Source of the DNA: JBFMDN01 sp040753915 | Lineage (GTDB): Bacteria > Desulfobacterota > Desulfomonilia > Desulfomonilales > Desulfomonilaceae | Length of the DNA: 46,333 nucleotides | Reading direction: 5' to 3' | NCBI GenBank assembly: GCA_040753915.1 | Contig: JBFMDN010000045.1 | Coordinates: forward strand, 1-46,333 | Part shown: piece by piece, positions 41,653 through 46,333 of the stretch | How positions within the stretch are numbered: position 1 is the first letter of the stretch | Layout of the letters: each line of letters begins with the position of its first letter | The notes under the pieces: generated by a model | Told to the model about the DNA's origin: nothing | Seen by the model: the letters and a program-made list of their open reading frames with translations, nothing else | Databases searched by the model: none | Program-made: the position numbers and the translations under genes

Positions 41653-42357
41653 TCAATCATGCTGGTCGTCTTTTTTGTGTGATCCCCCATCGACTCCTCG
41701 AAACTTCCGGCCGATAAAGACGCTCACGAGGTAGGCCACCACAATCGCCACGTAAAACTGCCCCATGATTACTTCAACAATTGCTAGCCTTTGGGCGAAT
41801 TGCGTCTTTGGCGTGATGTCGCCGTATCCGAGTGACGCCAGGGTGACGAAACTGAAATAGACGAAATGCGACGCCGAGTCCATCTGCTCAACACTCAAGG
41901 AAAATGCTTCCGGCTGTATCCAGTCGAGCACAGTGTACAGGTGAGCCCAAAATATCCCCAAGATTATATACAGGTTGACCGCCCAGACAATCAGGTGGTG
42001 CGTGACCTCTTTGGCCCTCAACAAGATCGAGAGAATCTGACCCGCACAGTAGGAGTACAAGATGAGGACGAAGACGAGGAACAACAGGCCGATGGGCACA
42101 CGCTCGGCTTGGACCACTGCGCTGGGAAGAAGCCTGGCAGAGGCCACAAGGATCAAGACGGCCACGGTCGAAAGGAGTATTACGGTCCTTGAAAGGCTCC
42201 TTTTTTCGCTGAGGAGCCAAGCTCCCGCGACACCGATTATTACGAAAGGCAGTACTGTGAGAGAGGCCGGGACCAGGGGGTCCAAGAGCAAGAGTCCGAG
42301 AAACAAGACAAGTACCAGCACAGCCTTTTCTCCGAGGACTTGCTCCAAAGTGCTCAC
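41653..42357 (-). CDS. Two-transmembrane potassium-channel-like protein
   Basis: This 234-residue protein has several hydrophobic segments in the N-terminal half (about 10-30, 38-52, 58-75, 85-107, 118-138). A pore module follows with the selectivity filter FVTLASLGYGDITP near 180 and a final helix (GQFYVAIVVAYLVSVFIGRK). It therefore belongs to the ion-channel (two-helix pore) family with an N-terminal membrane domain. No cytosolic RCK domain is present. Likely a potassium channel. Its closeness to the cation antiporter suggests ion homeostasis. Confidence 0.88.
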   Translation of the reverse strand: MSTLEQVLGEKAVLVLVLFLGLLLLDPLVPASLTVLPFVIIGVAGAWLLSEKRSLSRTVILLSTVAVLILVASARLLPSAVVQAERVPIGLLFLVFVLILYSYCAGQILSILLRAKEVTHHLIVWAVNLYIILGIFWAHLYTVLDWIQPEAFSLSVEQMDSASHFVYFSFVTLASLGYGDITPKTQFAQRLAIVEVIMGQFYVAIVVAYLVSVFIGRKFRGVDGGSHKKDDQHD

Positions 42358-42798
42358 GGATTACGCTTCCCTTCCGTACGGTTAGGTGTGAAGAGCGCAA
42401 ATTCGTAATTTCGGTTGCGCATTCGCGGCAACCTGGTTCAGGGGAGGGCGGGTATGAAGAAAATGTCTCAAAACTCGGGACACGCCAAACATCGTAGCAC
42501 GATTGAGCATCGATGTGTGGAAAGGCACCCTCACCCCAACCCTCTCCCAGAGGGCGAGGGAGCCTGCAGAATCCCCTCTCCCCCGCTTCGGGGGAGAGGG
42601 TCAGGGTGAGGGGGTGGGCCACGATTATCACGGACTGCCGGCTTTTGAGACACTTTCTGAATCCCTCCCTAACACGGGGATCTCGGAGGCGACTTCGCGT
42701 AGCGTCGGCGTCTCGCCAGTGATCTTTTTTAAACATGCTTCGAAGAAAGGCCGGCTTCAAACCAGGTTCGGACGTGCTCCTTGTGAGCTCCACTATAG
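42358..42798. other. Repeat-filled gap between the channel and Gly-rich genes
   Basis: This 441-nt stretch holds no supportable gene. Most of it is occupied by the nested inverted repeats at 42458-42658. The sequence next to the Gly-rich gene (42680-42780) shows nothing I can name. Confidence 0.5.
42458..42658. repeat. Nested inverted repeat with REP-like core
   Basis: The outer arms AGAAAATGTCTCAAAACTCG (from 42458) and its near-complement ending at 42658 match at about 18 of 21 positions. Inside lies a second palindromic unit (42526-42616). There CACCCTCACCCCAACCCTCT pairs with the matching GGGAGAGGGTCAGGGTGAGG on the right, around a perfect 11-bp stem (CCCTCTCCCCC-GCTTC-GGGGGAGAGGG, 42574-42600). 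The inner unit resembles a widespread proteobacterial REP-type repeat. No coding capacity. Confidence 0.75.
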
Positions 42799-44160
42799 TT
42801 ACGGGTTCTTACCGGCGCTCTTGTCCTCTTGGGGCTCTTTGAGTCTTACCATGAGCCACTGCTGGGTCTTGTCTTTGCCGAAGTGAACGAGCGCCTCGGT
42901 CTCGTCCTGGGTTAGATTGTAAATTCCCGTTTCCATTATTATATCCGTGTTCTTTCCGTCCGCGAATGTCCAGGCGGCACGCTGGCTTTTCTTGTCAACC
43001 ATCCCTTTGATGGGGCGCACCGTGTCTGTTCCGGTATTGTAATAGGTCCCTGCTATCACTCCATCCTTGTTGATGGCAAGTTGTAAGACCATATTCGATG
43101 AGGCCACATTATCCTGGCTGAGCGCGAAAACTCCGAGAGGCAACCAGTCCTCAGGTTGCGCATCCTTAACAGCCGGCGCGCTGGCGGCCAAGTCTCCTGC
43201 CTGCTGATAGTACTCTTCGGCTGTCGCAGCCTTTTGACCTCCCACATATACGTTTTCACCCTCGTAATAGATCGTGTCTCCATAATCATAGTACACAGGT
43301 TCCCCGTAGCCAGCCGACGCTACCGCACCTGCAGTGAGGCCGGCAATTGCGGCCCAGGTTGCAGGGCGCCACCAATGATTTCTGGCGTATTGGTACTTGC
43401 CGAAGTTGTCCCAGTACGCTTTGGCAGCGTTTGGATGATCTCTCCACCAATCGGGGGTGAACAGATGGTCATACCTGTTTTGCAGGTTATCTCTAATCTG
43501 GTCGCCAGCGGGCCTTGAAGGGAGTTGGGAAGGTCTGTCCGGTCCCCCAGGCCGTTGAGCTATACCAGGCCTTTCAGCTAGACCCGGTCGATCACCCACG
43601 CCGGGCCTCTCGGGGAGTTGCGTTGGCCTTTCCTGGCCCTCCAGTCTTTGTCCCTCCAATAAGCGGCGGGCTCCCTCGGCGCCCAGCGCCCCCACAGCCG
43701 CGCCGGCTCCGATTTTCGCCAGGTCGGATCCTCTCCCAGGTTGCTGGCCTTGTGGCAAATTGAGAAACTGCTGCACTTGTCCTTGCGTTGGCCTGCTCAC
43801 TCGGTCGCCTTGACGGCCCCCAGGGGGCCTTGAGCCGGGACCTGCGCCGGTGCCAGGCCGAGAGGCGATCTGCTGCTTGGGCGGACTAGCCTTTTTTGGC
43901 GACGAAGCAGGCTTGGACATTGCCTGACGGCTCTGAGGCCTGCTCGGCTGCTGGACTGCAGGCCTTGCCGAAGACGGTCTACTCATGGACGGACTTCTGT
44001 GGACCGCCCCCGAGCTGCGGTAGGCTCCGCCCCCGCCTCCGTGAAATCCTCCACCTCCTCCTCCACGAAAACCTCCTCCTCCGCCTCGTGCCATGAGGTC
44101 TTCAGCCGAAATGGATAGAAGGAACAGAATAGCTGCTATCAGCACTGCTGGCCTTTTCAT
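42799..44160 (-). CDS. Secreted Gly/Arg/Pro-rich protein of unknown function
   Basis: This 453-residue protein begins with a signal peptide (KRPAVLIAAILFLLSISAED). Next comes a Gly-rich stretch of FRGGGGGGFHGG units, then Ser/Pro/Arg- and Gln-rich segments with repeated RPG/LPERPG units (about 180-215). A second hydrophobic patch (TWAAIAGLTAGAVASAGYG) lies near 272-290. The C-terminal ~170 residues look folded (YYDYGDTIYYEGENVYVGGQ, then WLPLGVFALSQDN). This layout is seen in large secreted or surface proteins sometimes labelled mu-protocadherin-like. I assign no function. It lies 14 nt after the SnoaL-like gene, probably co-transcribed. The ATG at 44160 is preferred over 44178. Confidence 0.75.
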   Translation of the reverse strand: MKRPAVLIAAILFLLSISAEDLMARGGGGGFRGGGGGGFHGGGGGAYRSSGAVHRSPSMSRPSSARPAVQQPSRPQSRQAMSKPASSPKKASPPKQQIASRPGTGAGPGSRPPGGRQGDRVSRPTQGQVQQFLNLPQGQQPGRGSDLAKIGAGAAVGALGAEGARRLLEGQRLEGQERPTQLPERPGVGDRPGLAERPGIAQRPGGPDRPSQLPSRPAGDQIRDNLQNRYDHLFTPDWWRDHPNAAKAYWDNFGKYQYARNHWWRPATWAAIAGLTAGAVASAGYGEPVYYDYGDTIYYEGENVYVGGQKAATAEEYYQQAGDLAASAPAVKDAQPEDWLPLGVFALSQDNVASSNMVLQLAINKDGVIAGTYYNTGTDTVRPIKGMVDKKSQRAAWTFADGKNTDIIMETGIYNLTQDETEALVHFGKDKTQQWLMVRLKEPQEDKSAGKNP

Positions 44161-44174
44161 TTTCGCACCTCGTC

Positions 44175-45095
44175 TCACTTCTTCGGCCGCGACGGGGGTT
44201 CCGAAGCGGGCTTGCGAACAACGGTCACAGGACCTATGTTAGGCATGGGCACGCCTCCCACCTCACGACCGATCGATTGCCATGTGAAGGTGTTGTCGTC
44301 GACATAGGTATATGTGTTAATGGAGGAGGCTTTCTCGCCCGTTCCAAGCACATGAGTGGCATTCACCTCCCATTGATTCCCGTGCCTGGACCATGTGCCT
44401 TCTCCAAAACCGCCAGCGGAGTCGAAATTCCAAGATCTTACGGTTTTTCTCACCGGGTCCCATCCGATGACCAGCGTGCCTTGAACATCGATTTTCCCCT
44501 GGGCGGAAACGCTGTAAAAGGATGTCAGGAAGCTCCGGTTCCTTGCCCACCGAAATGTGGTGTTGACCTCGGAGTCCTCGTCCGCGTCCACCCATTCTCC
44601 GATGAGCCATTCAAGATTTTTCAGGTGATCAAAGCTTGGGAGCACGTCAGAGCTCTCTTCATCCTTGACGCTCGCGATTTTCCACACTCCGGCCTTTTTC
44701 ACGTGCGTTGCCGTGTACGGAATTTCCTCAGGGTTCTCTCCAGGCCGTGTGACAATAGCTATGCCTGTCTCCACGGCGCGGTTGGGAGATTTGAACAGTA
44801 TGGATGTTGGAGTCGCGTGGAGTTTCATGCCCTGATTTTCAGCAAAGAATGTCTTGAACGCTGCTTCAATCTTCTTGCGGCCCTTGAATGACTCGCCTTC
44901 TGAACTGACGTACTCCCCGTCATCGCTCCAGTGAGCCGCGACCGCTGCAAAATCCCCTTTGTTGAACGCTTCAACGTAGGAGACCACGGACTTGCGGATG
45001 GCCTCTTCGTCGTCGGTCTTCCGGTCGCCTCTACCAGCCACCGCAGAAGCGAGTACCAACAACGCAATGAGCAACGCTGATATGGAAATCCTCAT
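44175..45095 (-). CDS. Exported SnoaL-like/NTF2-like protein with second domain
   Basis: This 306-residue protein has a signal peptide (RISISALLIALLVLASAVAG). A SnoaL-like (NTF2-fold) domain follows, about 30-155 (AIRKSVVSYVEAFNKGDFAA, then HWSDDGEYVSSEGESFKGRK). The second half, about 165-290, has the WLIGEWVDADEDSEVNTTFR and GTWSRHGNQWEVNA blocks of a calycin-like or DUF1579-like domain. Such proteins are usually periplasmic and of unknown activity. GGGGAGGAG precedes the ATG at 45095. It pairs with the Gly-rich gene downstream. Confidence 0.78.
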   Translation of the reverse strand: MRISISALLIALLVLASAVAGRGDRKTDDEEAIRKSVVSYVEAFNKGDFAAVAAHWSDDGEYVSSEGESFKGRKKIEAAFKTFFAENQGMKLHATPTSILFKSPNRAVETGIAIVTRPGENPEEIPYTATHVKKAGVWKIASVKDEESSDVLPSFDHLKNLEWLIGEWVDADEDSEVNTTFRWARNRSFLTSFYSVSAQGKIDVQGTLVIGWDPVRKTVRSWNFDSAGGFGEGTWSRHGNQWEVNATHVLGTGEKASSINTYTYVDDNTFTWQSIGREVGGVPMPNIGPVTVVRKPASEPPSRPKK

Positions 45096-45606
45096 TTGAC
45101 ACTCCTCCCCTCTCACCCTGGTGGCTTGTCAGCTCGATCCTTTTTTTTCTCGTCGGCCCCTGATAAGCACTGCTGCAACAGTGCGAAGCTATAATTCTAC
45201 GGACTTGTTCCCTGTCTTGGCATCATCTGGAAGATAACATCATGAGTGTCAGTCCCTCCGAATTCGGAAAGCCTGCTTGCTCTCTCCCGTTCTGCGACAC
45301 CTGACACGAATGAGACACTAATCAGGTTGATGAAATAGCCCCCTCTCCCTTATCAGGAAGCATACCACGCTGCACACCTCCCGACAAGGCCCACCTTCCG
45401 TCACTGATTGAGATTTCTATGCATCCTCGGGGCCGGACTAATATCCCGCCCGGTCAACATCATAGGGAAGGTGGCAGCCCGGCTACTTGGTCGGACCCTC
45501 AAATGACAAAGCGCTATTGGAAACTCTCTTATCCACGGTCCCGTCGTGAGCTATCGCTGTCTTGAGATTGCGCAAAAAAAAAGAGTACGACCCCATTGAT
45601 CGATGG
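45096..45606. other. Intergenic region between the SnoaL-like gene and the toxin gene
   Basis: No supportable gene is present. A 6-bp hairpin, GCACTG-CTGCAA-CAGTGC (45167-45184), and a T-run (45141-45148) lie ahead of the SnoaL-like gene. Near the toxin end a run of A residues (45573-45582) reads as a T-run on the minus strand, 25 nt after the toxin stop, which could help terminate the toxin-antitoxin transcript although no good stem precedes it. Confidence 0.4.
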
Positions 45607-45903
45607 TCACCTCTTCATCAGTTTGTCCCTTATCCAACTGGGATTGCGGCGACAATCGAGTACACCCATGACCAAGACTTCCTCGTCAAGGATCCTATAA
45701 TAAATGGCGAATGGAAAGCGCTTGGAGAGAAGTCGATAATACCCAAAGACGGTTCGATGAATGCCCTCGAAACAGGCGAGAGAGTCGATATCGGAGTAAA
45801 GGGAATCGAGAAAATAGGAACCAACACCCGGAGACTGCTTCTCGTAGAAGCGGTATCCCTCTTCAAGATCTCTCTCCGCGGCATCGAGGATCCTTATTTG
45901 CAC
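45607..45903 (-). CDS. ParE/RelE-family toxin
   Basis: This 98-residue protein matches the ParE/RelE toxin fold: IRILDAAERDLEEGYRFYEK at the start, then GIHRTVFGYYRLLSKRFPFA and IYYRILDEEVLVMGVLDCRR. Toxins of this family act on gyrase or ribosome-bound mRNA. It overlaps the antitoxin gene by 10 nt in the usual antitoxin-first order. Confidence 0.88.
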   Translation of the reverse strand: MQIRILDAAERDLEEGYRFYEKQSPGVGSYFLDSLYSDIDSLACFEGIHRTVFGYYRLLSKRFPFAIYYRILDEEVLVMGVLDCRRNPSWIRDKLMKR

Positions 45904-46121
45904 GACACGTTCTTTCTTACTCTGTCTTTAGCTTCCTCCCATCCGGAGACAGTCGCGTTTCCCTGCTCCAGAGCCTCCTCTCGATCCCGAAGCACATCCT
46001 GATGCCAACGAGGTGATTCAAAAGTTCGTTCGTCCTTCGACAAGTCGTCCCAAATGGCTTCCATGAGGTGGAGTTTTTGAGCAACCGTGAGTTCCGATAG
46101 TGGCAAATCGATTGTCTTCAT
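45894..46121 (-). CDS. Antitoxin of the ParE/RelE module (addiction-module component family)
   Basis: This 75-residue protein matches the short addiction-module antitoxin family: LPLSELTVAQKLHLMEAIWD, then a C-terminal part FESPRWHQDVLRDREEALEQ and GWEEAKDRVRK. It should bind and neutralise the downstream toxin and may repress the pair. The promoter is probably in 46122-46333 but was not recognised. Confidence 0.85.
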   Translation of the reverse strand: MKTIDLPLSELTVAQKLHLMEAIWDDLSKDERTFESPRWHQDVLRDREEALEQGNATVSGWEEAKDRVRKNVSCK

Positions 46122-46333
46122 TTCGTCTCACCAGCCTGCCGTATCAGCATCTCCTTCCTGCAGACAGTGTGGCTGACGAGCTCGTCACTGTCAAGCGGAA
46201 GGGAGGTCCAGAATCCACGGTCTACGATGACGTGTGGGTCGTGTGGACCCTGTAATGTTCTCATGCAAGCGTCTGTGGCCTACGCATGAGGTCGTTTTTG
46301 GGTCGTGTGGCACTCCCCCTCCAAACGTATGTC
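46122..46333. other. Right edge, no gene seen
   Basis: The last 212 nt hold no supportable gene. The string TGGGTCGTGTGG occurs twice and CTCATGC/GCATGAG can form a small stem, but neither is interpretable here. Confidence 0.4.

Noticed and set aside
1..46333. CRISPR arrays, tRNA or rRNA genes, prophage or intact IS elements
   Set aside because: No regularly spaced direct repeats, cloverleaf-like sequence, rRNA-like conserved strings or transposase genes were found by reading; short structured RNAs cannot be excluded without a covariance-model search.

Overview
The window looks like chromosome of an anaerobic, aromatic-degrading deltaproteobacterium (Desulfobacterota in the broad sense, for example a sulfate-reducing or syntrophic lineage). 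The evidence is a class II (tungsten, ATP-independent) benzoyl-CoA reductase active-site gene of the bamB type, a fused HdrA-like bamE-type gene, a phenylphosphate-synthase-like gene set, and sigma-54 promoters with an NtrC-type activator. Species cannot be named from sequence alone.

Left arm (about 0.35-16.3 kb, + strand): aromatic catabolism. A PEP-synthase-like pair (ppsA/ppsB-like), a UbiD-family (de)carboxylase, a 5'-truncated acyl-CoA ligase remnant, a Tm-1-like/UPF0261 protein and a CBS-domain ppsC-like protein form a set resembling phenylphosphate synthase plus carboxylase. A multispanning membrane protein follows. After about 1.1 kb without a gene comes a benzoyl-CoA-reductase block: bamB-like, an unassigned 88-aa ORF, a 1046-aa HdrA-like protein and an MvhD-like protein with a C-terminal winged helix.

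Centre (about 16.6-33.6 kb, - strand): a large gas-vesicle locus. Transcription runs right to left. First comes a regulatory/chaperone operon: an unknown gene, a sigma-54 activator, an Hsp20-like protein, a CDC48-type double AAA+ ATPase and two GvpF/L proteins. Then a PAS histidine kinase with a stand-alone receiver. Then the structural operon: gvpA, a GvpC-like protein with 33-residue repeats, a DnaJ-type zinc-finger protein, gvpN, two small cluster-specific genes, gvpF/L, gvpG, gvpS, gvpK and gvpJ. A hybrid sensor kinase closes the locus. I see -24/-12 promoters ahead of gvpA and ahead of the activator operon, suggesting that the activator drives both the vesicle genes and itself.

Right arm (34-46.3 kb): general cell-envelope genes. 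These are a coiled-coil lipoprotein, an RND efflux pair (adaptor and pump), a NhaP-type cation/proton antiporter, a two-helix potassium-type channel, a secreted Gly-rich protein, a SnoaL-like exported protein and a type II toxin-antitoxin pair.

Dispersed repeats lie in the gaps. A roughly 100-bp element occurs twice in direct orientation (about 9.87 and 35.67 kb), bracketing the benzoyl-CoA reductase and gas-vesicle block. Several REP-like palindromes are also present. No rRNA, tRNA, CRISPR array or intact insertion sequence was recognised.
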